In this document: in pieces, positions 15,646-23,517 of the stretch
Position numbering within the stretch: the stretch's first letter is position 1
Layout: each line of letters begins with the position of its first letter
Assembly (NCBI GenBank): GCA_018644725.1
Contig: JABGPZ010000062.1
Coordinates: forward strand, 1-44,607
Length of the DNA: 44,607 bases
Origin: Phycisphaerales bacterium
GTDB lineage: Bacteria; Planctomycetota; Phycisphaerae; SM23-33
Direction of reading: 5' to 3'
The notes under the pieces: generated by a model
What the model was told of the DNA's origin: nothing
What the model saw: only the letters and a program-made list of their open reading frames with translations
Database searches by the model: none
Translations under genes and position numbers: made by a program

Positions 15646-16422
15646 ATGATCCTCGCAACGTGGAATGTCAACTCGGTACGCACCCGCCTCGACCGCATCC
15701 TCGACTGGCTTGCCCGCCGCAAGCCGGACGTGGTGTGCCTCCAAGAAATCAAGTGCCGCGACGACGCGTTCCCCTATGAAGGGTTCGAGGCCGCCGGCTA
15801 TCACGTCGCCGTTCACGGTCAGCCGAGCTACAACGGCGTGGCGATCCTCTCGCGGTCTCCCATCACCGACGTGCGCACCGGCCTGGGCGACGAGCTGCTC
15901 GACGAGCAATCGCGCCTGATCTCAGCCGAGATCGACGGCGTGCGCGTGATCTGCGTCTATATCCCCAACGGCGCGGACCTCTCCAGCGACAAATATCCCT
16001 ACAAACTTCGCTGGCTCGACGCGCTGGAAGCCCAACTCGAGCGCGACCACGACCCCGACGGGCGGCTGATCGTCTGCGGCGACACCAACATCCTCCACCG
16101 CGACGCCGACGCCTACAACCCCTATTACTGGCACAACACGGGCATCGGAAACGACGCCGTGCGCGCGCACTTCGACCGCCTCATCGATTGGGGACTGGGC
16201 GACCTGCTCGCCACCAAACACCCCGAAGGCGGCATCTACAGCTGGTGGGACTATCGCCATCTGAGCTTCCCGCAAAATCATGGCATGCGGATCGATCACA
16301 TCCTCGCGACCGAATCGATGGCCGAACGCTGTGCTACAATTTTCGTCGACCGCGACGAACGAAAAACCGCGTTTCTGGGCAAACCCAGCGACCACGCGCC
16401 GGTGATCGCCCAATTCAACTGA
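15646..16422 (+). CDS. xth: Exodeoxyribonuclease III, AP endonuclease
   Basis: A 258-residue exonuclease III/APE1-type enzyme of base excision repair. Landmarks are ATWNVNSVR, VCLQEIKC with the metal-binding Glu, YIPNGADL, CGDTNI with Asp and Asn of the active site, and IDHILAT with HAPV at the end. The family usually has GDFN or GDWN where this has GDTN. The length is typical. Its stop codon TGA is followed immediately by the stop codon of the convergent PEGA lipoprotein gene, so the two transcripts must overlap. It is predicted to be read from a leaderless mRNA. Confidence 0.95.
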   Translation: MILATWNVNSVRTRLDRILDWLARRKPDVVCLQEIKCRDDAFPYEGFEAAGYHVAVHGQPSYNGVAILSRSPITDVRTGLGDELLDEQSRLISAEIDGVRVICVYIPNGADLSSDKYPYKLRWLDALEAQLERDHDPDGRLIVCGDTNILHRDADAYNPYYWHNTGIGNDAVRAHFDRLIDWGLGDLLATKHPEGGIYSWWDYRHLSFPQNHGMRIDHILATESMAERCATIFVDRDERKTAFLGKPSDHAPVIAQFN

Positions 16423-17730
16423 TTACTCGTCGTCCGCCGACTCTTTGACCGGCTCAACGGTAACACCTTCGGGCGCAACCTCTTCCTCATCCTCATCGTC
16501 TTCGGGTTCATCGTCTTCGGGCTCATCCCCCTCGTCGTCGGAATCGGAATCATCGTCGGACTCGTCGTCGTCTTGGTCAGACTCGTCCTCAGCCTTTTCT
16601 TCGGCAGCTTTTTCGGCGGCCTGTTCGGCTTTTCGCTTTTCTTCTTCGGCGGCCTGTTCGGCTTCGCGCTGGGCTTCTTCGGCGGCCCGTTGTTCTTCTT
16701 CCGCCTGGCGACGGGCCTGATCCTCGGCCTCTCTCTTGGCCGCCAACTCGGCGCGCTTGCGTGCGGCTTCGATCTCGGTGTCTTCATCCGCCAGCGCCAC
16801 CCCGCCGAGAATCACATGCGGAACACCAGCGAGTACCGTTCGGACACTCTGATCCTGCAAGACTTTCGTCGATTCGAGATTTCCATCCCCGCCGAGCAAT
16901 GTTCGGAAATTGTGCCGCGCGACCGTCTTGAATCGGCCACTGCGCTGCAACGCGCCGAGCACCGACTGGGTAATTTGAGACGATGCGCCCTGGCCCTGGG
17001 AGGTGTCGCGTCGATTGTGCAACTCCACCAGCGCGGCGGTGGTCGTGTTGTCCTCGGGAAAAACCAGCACCTTGACCAGCTCCGCGACGAGCGTTTCACG
17101 CTGGTCCCATCGGCCCGATGCCGAGACCTGACGAATCACACGCACGCCCTGGAGCGCAGCAAGACGCAACTCAATTGTAATCCGGCGCTCTGGATTGGGC
17201 TCGACCCACGACTGGGCCGCTGACGACCCGGGGGTCGCCTCGGCCGGCGGTGCAAGCGTCGTCCACGGAGACGTTCGGGCATAGGGATTGGCGGGAGCGG
17301 TGGCCTCGCGCGCCTCGGGCGCCTCGGGCGCAGGCTCGGGAGTCGGCGCAGGTGCCACCTCGACCTTGGGCTCGGGTTCAGTCTTGGTTTCGACGGGGTC
17401 TTCCGCCGGTGATTCCAGAGCCGGCTCGAGGGTCAATGTCACACGCTCCGGCAGCCAGGCCGCGCCACTGCGATAGCGAAATTCCTTCCGGGCGGTCTGA
17501 TAGCCCTTCTTCTTCGCTTCAATCACATGGTGTTCCCACAGGTCCTCGGGGCGCTTATCGATCAGCCGACACCGCACGGGCGCCTTGCCGATGAGAACGT
17601 CATTGACATACACATCTGCCTGCAGGGGCTTGGTCTCCACCATTAAACGGTTCCGCGAATCCTCGTCGCATCCCAGCGCCGCGCACACCACGAACCACAC
17701 ACCCAACCATGTTTTCCATGTAAAACTCAT
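16423..17730 (-). CDS. PEGA-domain lipoprotein with coiled coil and acidic tail
   Basis: A 435-residue lipoprotein (signal with AALGC, Cys21). Residues about 30-105 match the PEGA carbohydrate/surface-associated domain (VETKPLQADVYVNDVLIGKAP, AKKKGYQTARKEF). A Pro/Glu linker follows, then an unrecognised domain at about 185-325 (LAALQGVRVIRQVSAS, VLGALQRSGRFKTVARHNF). Residues about 325-395 are a Lys/Arg/Glu/Ala coiled coil. The last 40 are almost all Asp/Glu/Ser. It lies 14 nt downstream of the HIT gene and is probably in one operon with it. The C-terminal runs of repeated codons may be prone to slippage. Its function is unknown; a bridging envelope role is a guess. Confidence 0.75.
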   Translation of the reverse strand: MSFTWKTWLGVWFVVCAALGCDEDSRNRLMVETKPLQADVYVNDVLIGKAPVRCRLIDKRPEDLWEHHVIEAKKKGYQTARKEFRYRSGAAWLPERVTLTLEPALESPAEDPVETKTEPEPKVEVAPAPTPEPAPEAPEAREATAPANPYARTSPWTTLAPPAEATPGSSAAQSWVEPNPERRITIELRLAALQGVRVIRQVSASGRWDQRETLVAELVKVLVFPEDNTTTAALVELHNRRDTSQGQGASSQITQSVLGALQRSGRFKTVARHNFRTLLGGDGNLESTKVLQDQSVRTVLAGVPHVILGGVALADEDTEIEAARKRAELAAKREAEDQARRQAEEEQRAAEEAQREAEQAAEEEKRKAEQAAEKAAEEKAEDESDQDDDESDDDSDSDDEGDEPEDDEPEDDEDEEEVAPEGVTVEPVKESADDE

Positions 17731-17744
17731 TCGATCATTTCTCT

Positions 17745-18164
17745 CTAGAGGCGGCTACGAATTTTGATGGCGAGGGACTCCATTTCGCCCTCGTCATAGG
17801 TTCCTGCCGGCCAGTTGAACGTAAATGCGTCGCCCTCGACGCGGGGGATCAGGTGAAAGTGGACATGCGGGACGATCTGCCCTGCGACCGTGCCATTGTT
17901 CTGCAGGACATTGACGCCCTGGCAGCCCGTCGCCGTCTGCACCGCGGAAACCAGACTCGGCAACAATCGCGCCGTGGCCGCCATCGCGGAAGAATCCAGC
18001 GCATCGAGCGTCTCGGCGTGAGTTTTGGGGATCAGCAAGACGTGGCCACGGGCTATCGGGCCAATGTCCATGAAAGCCAACGCGTCATCGGTTTCGAGAA
18101 TCGTGCAACAGGGGATCTCACCCGCGACGATCTTGCAGAAGAGGCAATCAGAATCGGTTTTCAT
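17745..18164 (-). CDS. HIT-family nucleotide hydrolase
   Basis: A 139-residue histidine-triad protein. CLFCKIVAGEIP begins the fold, GHVLLIPKTH lies in the middle and HVHFHLIPR provides the H-phi-H-phi-H motif with its nucleophilic His. HIT enzymes of this Hint type hydrolyse AMP-lysine-like nucleoside phosphoramidates. The start at 18164 is fixed by AAAGGAGC 7 nt upstream; longer in-frame sequence runs into the next gene. It leads a two-gene operon with the PEGA lipoprotein. Confidence 0.94.
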   Translation of the reverse strand: MKTDSDCLFCKIVAGEIPCCTILETDDALAFMDIGPIARGHVLLIPKTHAETLDALDSSAMAATARLLPSLVSAVQTATGCQGVNVLQNNGTVAGQIVPHVHFHLIPRVEGDAFTFNWPAGTYDEGEMESLAIKIRSRL

Positions 18165-18188
18165 GGCACAGCTCCTTTCGGGCCCCGT

Positions 18189-18217
18189 ATTGTACCGCCC
18201 GCCCCCCGCGCCTGCAA
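18189..18217 (-). promoter_or_regulatory. Promoter of the HIT-PEGA operon
   Basis: Minus strand TTGCAG (18217-18212), 17-nt spacer, TACAAT (18194-18189). The leader is about 18 nt and contains AAAGGAGC. Confidence 0.7.
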
Positions 18218-18232
18218 GGGGCCAGCGGGCAT

Positions 18233-18267
18233 AAAAAAGTCCCACACAACAAGCGCTGTGTGGGACT
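18233..18267 (-). terminator. Intrinsic terminator of the rpoA-rplQ operon
   Basis: On the minus strand an 11-bp stem AGTCCCACACA with TGTGTGGGACT (18267-18238) is followed by a run of T down to 18233. It lies 25 nt past the rplQ stop. Confidence 0.9.
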
Positions 18268-18291
18268 GGGATCGATTGGATCAGGCTGAGA

Positions 18292-18930
18292 CTACTCGGC
18301 CTTTTCTTCGGTCGCTTCTTCAGCAACTTCTTCGGCCGCAGGGTCTTCGACGACCTCTTCGGCCGGCTCTTCAGCGACGACTTCCTCGGCCGGGGCGGCT
18401 TCGGCAGTACCCGCGAACTCCTGGAGCTTCGCGAGGCGCTGGCTGCGCTTGGTGGTCTTGCGCTTCTCGGGGGCATCGTCTTCACCCACGAGCTGCATGA
18501 TCACCTGCTTGCCACTGTCGCCAATGCGACGTTCGGCAATGGGGATGATGCGCGTGTAGCCGCCGGGGCGGTCCACGTACTTCGGTGCAATTTCGTCAAA
18601 GAGCTTCTTGACCACCGTCAAATTGACGTTGGTGCCTTCGACTTTTTGCAGTTTGGCCAGACCGTACTTGTCGGTGAGGACCTGTTTGTTTTCGTCCACA
18701 GCGGCGATGCGACGGTCATTCAATTCCTTGATGACCAAGCGGCGCGCGTGAAGGGTGTTCTTTTTCGCCATGGTGATCAAACGCTCCACGAAGGGGCGCA
18801 GCTCTTTGGCCTTGGCGACCGTGGTACGAATCGTACCGTGCTCGAACAGTGAGCTGGCCATGTTGCGACGCATCGCAAGGCGGTGGCTCGTGGTTCGGCT
18901 GAGTTGTTTTCCGGACACTCTGTGACGCAT
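18292..18930 (-). CDS. rplQ: 50S ribosomal protein L17, enlarged
   Basis: A 212-residue L17. The start RHRVSGKQLSRTTSHR and the block KKLFDEIAPKYVDRPGGYTRI are diagnostic. Compared with the 127-residue E. coli protein, about 37 residues are inserted before KKLFDE (about 70-107), and the C-terminus adds about 60 residues rich in Ala and Glu (residues 173-212, with repeated EEVVAEE/PAEE). It is the last gene of the block, 25 nt after rpoA, and is followed by a terminator. The family call is sure; the extra segments are unusual. Confidence 0.97.
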   Translation of the reverse strand: MRHRVSGKQLSRTTSHRLAMRRNMASSLFEHGTIRTTVAKAKELRPFVERLITMAKKNTLHARRLVIKELNDRRIAAVDENKQVLTDKYGLAKLQKVEGTNVNLTVVKKLFDEIAPKYVDRPGGYTRIIPIAERRIGDSGKQVIMQLVGEDDAPEKRKTTKRSQRLAKLQEFAGTAEAAPAEEVVAEEPAEEVVEDPAAEEVAEEATEEKAE

Positions 18931-18955
18931 GAGTCTTATCTCCTACGCAGTTGCG

Positions 18956-20032
18956 TTATTCTTCGGTTTCGGTCGGTTCGTCAGTGATAATGAGATCGGT
19001 CTCGCTGTCGTAGTCGTCTTCCATGGCATCGATGTCGATGCAAACCGGATCGGGAATATCAACCCGCATGCCCAACGACAAGTTCATCGAGGTCAGCTTC
19101 TTCTTGACTTCCCGGAGGGAGGTCTTGCCGAAGCTGCGAATTTTCAGCAGCGTCGATTCCGGCAGCGATACCAACTGGCCCACCGTTTCGACCTTGGCCG
19201 ATTCGAGGCAGTTGTTCGCGCGGACCGACAGTTCCAGCTCTTGGACGCTCATCGCGAGCTTGCGCTGGAGTTCTTCGTCCACGGCGGGCTTGGTCTCGGC
19301 GGGAACCGCTTCGAGGACCTGCTCGCTTTGTTCGAAGTACTGCACGAACGGGTTGAGGTGCTTGCGAAGAATCTTCGCAGCCTCCACGAGAGCCATTTCC
19401 GGGCTCAGCGTGTCATTCGTCCAGATTTCCATGACCAGGCGGTCATAGTTGGTCTTTTGACCAACGCGGGTATCTTCCGTGGTGTAGCGCACGCGGCGGA
19501 CCGGGGAGAAGTGGGCATCGACGTTGATCACGCCGAGGTCCTGCTCGCCCGCACCGAGTTCTTCGCTGGTGACGTAGCCACGGCCGGTTTCGACCGTCAT
19601 CTCCATTTCGAAGTTCACGTCGTCGGTCAGCGTTGCCAGCACCAGGTCGGTGTTGATGATTTCCACGCTGCCATCAGTTTCGATCATCCCGGCGGTGATT
19701 TCGCCCGGGGCGTTGGCGACGAGCTTAATGGTCTTCGGCTCGCGGCTGAAACTTTTGACAATGAGGGTTTTGACATTCAGAATGATGTCGGTGACATCTT
19801 CCTTCACGCCGGGAATCGCGGTGAATTCGTGCTGAGCACCGGTGATTTTCACACTGGTAATTGCAGCACCTTCAAGGCTAGAAAGCAAGATGCGGCGGAG
19901 CGAGTTGCCCACCGTCGTGCCAAAGCCACGCTCGAAAGGTTCAATCGAAAATTTCCCGTAGGTCGTAGTCGACACGTCCTGATCCAGGACCACCCGTGTC
20001 GGCAGTTCCAGGCCTCTCCATCTGATTCGCAT
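18956..20032 (-). CDS. rpoA: RNA polymerase subunit alpha
   Basis: A 358-residue alpha subunit. The N-terminal assembly domain has FERGFGTTVGNSLRRILLSSLEGAAI and the promoter-interacting CTD has LSVRANNCLESAKVETVGQL and IRSFGKTSLREVKKKL. It is about 30 residues longer than E. coli alpha because of an acidic tail ending EPTETEE. GGAGG lies upstream of the start. A 155-nt gap separates it from rpsD. Confidence 0.98.
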   Translation of the reverse strand: MRIRWRGLELPTRVVLDQDVSTTTYGKFSIEPFERGFGTTVGNSLRRILLSSLEGAAITSVKITGAQHEFTAIPGVKEDVTDIILNVKTLIVKSFSREPKTIKLVANAPGEITAGMIETDGSVEIINTDLVLATLTDDVNFEMEMTVETGRGYVTSEELGAGEQDLGVINVDAHFSPVRRVRYTTEDTRVGQKTNYDRLVMEIWTNDTLSPEMALVEAAKILRKHLNPFVQYFEQSEQVLEAVPAETKPAVDEELQRKLAMSVQELELSVRANNCLESAKVETVGQLVSLPESTLLKIRSFGKTSLREVKKKLTSMNLSLGMRVDIPDPVCIDIDAMEDDYDSETDLIITDEPTETEE

Positions 20033-20187
20033 GGGTTGCCTCCGTCCTTCCGGACTGTTAAGGGTTCACGAAATTTGCCAGCATCCTTGTCCGACAAAAC
20101 TCGTTGGGCAGGACCGTGGTGTGTTCTTGGAGATCCTTCTCCGCAATCCTCACCTGGTCCACCAAATTCGTAGGTCAGCCGCTCGTT

Positions 20188-20811
20188 TTAGCGGCTGCAG
20201 AATTCAACAATCAGCTGCTCTTCCACTGGCAGCATGATATCGTCGCGGGTCGGAAGTGCGATGATTTCGCCTTCGAGCTTCGACATATCAAGCTTCAGCC
20301 AGTTCTGCAGACGCGGTTCGCCAAGCTCTTCGAGCTGGGTGCGAATGAGCTTCTGCGAGCGTTCTGAACTTTTGACACTGATGGTGTCACCGACGGCAAT
20401 CCGACGGCTGGCAACGTCGCACTTGCGACCATTGACGCTGATGTGACCGTGAGCCACTGCCTGGCGCGCCGCGGGGCGCGAGGGGGCAAAGCCCAGCTTG
20501 TACACGGCGTTGTCCAAGCGGCGCTCGAGGAGCCCCAGCAGGTTCACGCCGGTCGCGCCGGTCATGCGTTCGGATTCGCGGAACAAGTTCATGAACTGAC
20601 GATCGCGAATGCCATAATATCGTTTGACTTTTTGCTTCTCACGAAGGCGGATGCCGTAGTCGCTTACGCGCCCTCGGCGCCAGGAATGCATCCCGGGGGG
20701 TGTGCCGATGCGGCGTTCGCTTTTGCCGTTGAGGCTGCGAGCGCCCTTCAGCATCAGGTTCACGCCTTCACGACGGCTCAGACGGTCTGTCGGGCCTGTA
20801 TAACGTCCCAT
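20188..20811 (-). CDS. rpsD: 30S ribosomal protein S4
   Basis: A 207-residue S4 that binds 16S rRNA early in 30S assembly. The S4 RNA-binding domain lies at about 97-160 (RLDNAVYKLGF, RQAVAHGHISVNG). The N-terminal zinc-ribbon cysteines of some S4 proteins are absent, so this is the Cys-free form. AAGGAGA precedes the start. It lies downstream of rpsK with a structured 129-nt gap. In other bacteria S4 regulates its own operon. Confidence 0.98.
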   Translation of the reverse strand: MGRYTGPTDRLSRREGVNLMLKGARSLNGKSERRIGTPPGMHSWRRGRVSDYGIRLREKQKVKRYYGIRDRQFMNLFRESERMTGATGVNLLGLLERRLDNAVYKLGFAPSRPAARQAVAHGHISVNGRKCDVASRRIAVGDTISVKSSERSQKLIRTQLEELGEPRLQNWLKLDMSKLEGEIIALPTRDDIMLPVEEQLIVEFCSR

Positions 20812-20858
20812 GTCGTACTCTCCTTATCGAATCCACGATTGTTCGCCAATCGCAACGT

Positions 20859-20904
20859 CCAGCAACAGGCGGGATGGGACCCGCGAAGCCCATCGCCCTG
20901 CTGG
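20859..20904 (-). promoter_or_regulatory. Structured rpsK-rpsD spacer
   Basis: CCAGCA at one end pairs with TGCTGG at the other. Inside, GATGGG can pair with CCCATC, or GCGGG with CCCGC, but not both. This is a candidate S4 regulatory leader, inferred from sequence only. Confidence 0.4.
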
Positions 20905-20940
20905 AGGGGACGAGAGGCCATCAATCAATTTCGTGTGCGA

Positions 20941-21315
20941 CTAGACGCGGCGCTTTTTGGGCGGACGGCAGCCGTTGTGCGGGATCGGCGTGACGTCTTC
21001 GATCGAAAGGATCTTGACACCAGCAGCCTGGAGACCCGTCACGGCGCTTTCGCGACCGCCACCGGGACCCTTAACATAGACTTCCACTTCCTGGAGGCCC
21101 ATCTTACGCGCTTTGTTCGCTGCGGCTTCGGCGGCCTTGTTCGCGGCAAAGGCAGTGCTCTTACGCGAGCCCTTAAAGCCACCAACGCTACCGGCCGATG
21201 CGGCCACCAGAACATCACCATTGACATCTGTCAACGTGATGATCGTGTTGTTGAATGTCGCTTTGACATGGCAGATGCCACGGGTGACATGCTTGCGGGG
21301 TTTTCTCTTAGCCAT
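20941..21315 (-). CDS. rpsK: 30S ribosomal protein S11
   Basis: A 124-residue S11 of the platform of the 30S subunit. The block [17 protein letters not shown] and the end [14 protein letters not shown] are characteristic, with the final RRV conserved across bacteria. AAGGAG lies upstream. The gene starts 2 nt after the rpsM stop. Confidence 0.98.
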   Translation of the reverse strand: MAKRKPRKHVTRGICHVKATFNNTIITLTDVNGDVLVAASAGSVGGFKGSRKSTAFAANKAAEAAANKARKMGLQEVEVYVKGPGGGRESAVTGLQAAGVKILSIEDVTPIPHNGCRPPKKRRV

Positions 21316-21317
21316 GA

Positions 21318-21701
21318 TTAACGCATCTCCTTGACCGACTTCTTGCCGGCAACGGTCTTCCGGGGACCCTTGCGGGTGCGGGCATTGGTCTTGGTACGCT
21401 GACCGCGAACGGGCAAGCCGCGACGGTGGCGAAGGCCACGATAGCAGGAAATCTGCTTGAGGCGATCGATGTCCCCCTTCACCTGACGGCGAAGGTTTCC
21501 TTCGATCACAAACTCCTCAGTCAGAAGTTTACCAAGATGTGCGATCTGATCTTCCGTCAAGTCCTTCGCGCGAAGCGAATCCGGAATATCCATGCGATCA
21601 CAGATTTGGCGTGCTTTGGTCGGGCCGATCCCATGGATGTATCGCAGTGCGATCCAAACGGGCCTGTTATTGGGAATGTCTACACCAGCTACACGTGGCA
21701 T
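21318..21701 (-). CDS. rpsM: 30S ribosomal protein S13
   Basis: A 127-residue S13 of the 30S head. It opens [20 protein letters not shown], has a helix-hairpin-helix [11 protein letters not shown] and ends with the usual basic tail [23 protein letters not shown] precedes the ATG. It follows rpmJ, as in most alpha operons. Confidence 0.98.
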   Translation of the reverse strand: MPRVAGVDIPNNRPVWIALRYIHGIGPTKARQICDRMDIPDSLRAKDLTEDQIAHLGKLLTEEFVIEGNLRRQVKGDIDRLKQISCYRGLRHRRGLPVRGQRTKTNARTRKGPRKTVAGKKSVKEMR

Positions 21702-21731
21702 ACGAGTCTCCTTGGCTTTAAAGCCCGGCTA

Positions 21732-21845
21732 TTAGCCTTGACGTTGTTTATGTTTGGGATTCGTGCAAATTACGCGCAAGACACCCTTGCGGCGAATCAC
21801 ACGGCAATTTTCGCAAATTCGTTTGACTGAAGATCTAACCTTCAT
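21732..21845 (-). CDS. rpmJ: 50S ribosomal protein L36
   Basis: A 37-residue L36 in the zinc-binding form: Cys11 and Cys14 (CENC), Cys27 and His32 (CTNPKH). The ATG at 21845 with GAGGAA upstream is correct; longer in-frame starts add unrelated sequence. It is the first gene of the segment rpmJ-rpsM-rpsK-rpsD-rpoA-rplQ. infA, which normally precedes it, is missing. Confidence 0.95.
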   Translation of the reverse strand: MKVRSSVKRICENCRVIRRKGVLRVICTNPKHKQRQG

Positions 21846-21967
21846 GATCGTTCCTCGCTTCATAGTTTCGATCTGCCGCAAACCGTTGATTTCACTGGCT
21901 CTATAGCCTATCAACCGTTTCATGCAGAAACACCCCCACCGCTGTCGCGGCGGAATAAGGTCCGGCA

Positions 21968-21994
21968 ATTATACGAATTCATCCCCCCCAGTCA
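21968..21994 (-). promoter_or_regulatory. Candidate promoter of the rpmJ-rplQ segment
   Basis: Minus strand TTGACT (21994-21989) and a perfect TATAAT (21973-21968), separated by 15 nt, which is short. An inverted repeat GAAAGAAACCC/GGTTTTCTTTC (21995-22027) abuts the -35 box and may end the map transcript. The leader would be about 115 nt. Confidence 0.5.
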
Positions 21995-22054
21995 AGAAAG
22001 AAACCCAAATTTTCTAGGTTTTCTTTCATTCCGGCAAAGAATGACTCTCGCATC

Positions 22055-22819
22055 TTATGCAGTTAACACCCGCACACCGGTCTCCGTGATGGCAATCGTA
22101 TGCTCCCAGTGCGCCGAAGGCTTGCCATCAGCGGTCACAACCGTCCACCCATCACGGAGGGTGCGGCAGCGTTTGGTGCCCATATTGACCATCGGCTCTA
22201 TCGCGAGAACCAGCCCAGGCTCGAGGAGAATGTCCCGGCGGCGGAGTTCCGGCGAGACATAATTCGGCACCTGCGGTTCTTCGTGCATTTCTTCGCCGAT
22301 GCCGTGGCCAACGTATTGTTCGATCACGCTGAAGCCCTGGCTGCGAATGTAGTCGCTCATGGCGGTGGCCACTTCCGACCATCGTCCGCCCGGCTGGGCA
22401 AGCGCAGTGGCCATGTCCAGCGAATGGCGTGTGACGTCGACCAATTTGCGCGTCTCGGCCGGGACATCGCCCACGCAGAACGTCCGTGCAGAATCACCGC
22501 ACCAGCCGTCCAGCAAAATTCCGAAGTCTACGCTGATGATGTCGCCGTCCTGGAGCTCGCGAGATGAGGGGATCCCGTGGACCACTTCCTCGTTCACCGA
22601 CGCGCAGATCGCGCCAGGAAACGGACCGCCCGGGCCTGGATAGCCCTTGAACAGACACGCCGCGCCACGCTCGTGGGCGATGCGCTGAGCCTCGGCATCA
22701 AGATCGGCCGTGGTCATCCCCACCGCCACGATCTCGCCGAGACGGTCGAGGACTTCGCGCACCAGCTGCCCCGAAGCGTACATCTTCTCGATTTCTTTTT
22801 CGCTCTTCAGGTAGACCAT
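22055..22819 (-). CDS. map: Methionine aminopeptidase, type I
   Basis: A 254-residue enzyme that removes the initiator Met. The metal ligands are visible in order: Asp in SVDFGILLDG and CGDSARTF, His in GHGIGEEMHEEPQVPN, Glu in AIEPMVN and Glu in WEHTIAITE. The length is normal, with no N-terminal zinc-finger extension. It sits after adk, as in the classical spc order. An intrinsic terminator lies 15 nt before its ATG and no promoter is seen in the gap. Confidence 0.96.
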   Translation of the reverse strand: MVYLKSEKEIEKMYASGQLVREVLDRLGEIVAVGMTTADLDAEAQRIAHERGAACLFKGYPGPGGPFPGAICASVNEEVVHGIPSSRELQDGDIISVDFGILLDGWCGDSARTFCVGDVPAETRKLVDVTRHSLDMATALAQPGGRWSEVATAMSDYIRSQGFSVIEQYVGHGIGEEMHEEPQVPNYVSPELRRRDILLEPGLVLAIEPMVNMGTKRCRTLRDGWTVVTADGKPSAHWEHTIAITETGVRVLTA

Positions 22820-22834
22820 GAGTTCTCATTTCAT

Positions 22835-22859
22835 AAAAAATCCCGCACGCAGCGGGATT
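22835..22859 (-). terminator. Intrinsic terminator between adk and map
   Basis: Stem AATCCCGC with GCGGGATT (22859-22839) followed by T (22840-22835) on the minus strand. It begins 4 nt after the adk stop and ends 15 nt before the map start codon. Confidence 0.82.
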
Positions 22860-22862
22860 GGA

Positions 22863-23516
22863 TCAGATTCGTTGTTGCATCGCCGCGAAGATCGACTCGG
22901 TCACGTCGTCGGGCATTTTATTCGTGCCCGTCACCGAAAACATATCCAGGCCTTCGCAATTGCGATAATAGTCGATCACAGGCTGAGTTTGCTCGTGATA
23001 GGTCTTCAGGCGCTGACGAATGATCTCTTCACAATCGTCGGCGCGGTGGACCAGTGCTTCGCCTGATTCGTCACAAACGCCTTCGACCTTGGGCGGGTTG
23101 AACGTCACATGATACACGCAACCCGACTCGGGTGCGATCCGCCGGCCTGCGATGCGCTCGACGACCTCATCGTCGGCCACTTCGATCAGGATCACCAGAT
23201 CGAGTGTTGCCGAACGGGTCGCAAGGGATTCATCCAGACTGCGCGCCTGGGCGAGTGTACGAGGGAACCCGTCGAGAAGAAAGGACTCTCCCGCTTCTAC
23301 AATTGCGCGGGTCATCATTTCGACGACGATCGGATCGGGAACAAACTTACCGTGGTCGATGCGTTTGGCGATTTGCTCACCGAGTTCACTTCCGGACGCC
23401 TTTTCAGCGCGGAAAATATCACCACTGGACAGGTGCTCCATGGAGTATTTCTCCGCGAGACGTTTGGCCTGTGTGCCTTTGCCCGCTCCGGGCGGGCCCA
23501 GAAGGACCGTTCGCAT
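22863..23516 (-). CDS. adk: Adenylate kinase
   Basis: A 217-residue enzyme that equilibrates ATP and AMP with ADP. P-loop GPPGAGKGT at 7-15, NMP-binding SSGDIFRAE and LLDGFPRTLAQA are clear. The LID (RRIAPESGCVYHVTFNPP) lacks the four-Cys zinc set. The stop of secY lies 1 nt before its start, so the two genes are coupled. Confidence 0.97.
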   Translation of the reverse strand: MRTVLLGPPGAGKGTQAKRLAEKYSMEHLSSGDIFRAEKASGSELGEQIAKRIDHGKFVPDPIVVEMMTRAIVEAGESFLLDGFPRTLAQARSLDESLATRSATLDLVILIEVADDEVVERIAGRRIAPESGCVYHVTFNPPKVEGVCDESGEALVHRADDCEEIIRQRLKTYHEQTQPVIDYYRNCEGLDMFSVTGTNKMPDDVTESIFAAMQQRI

Positions 23517-23517
23517 G

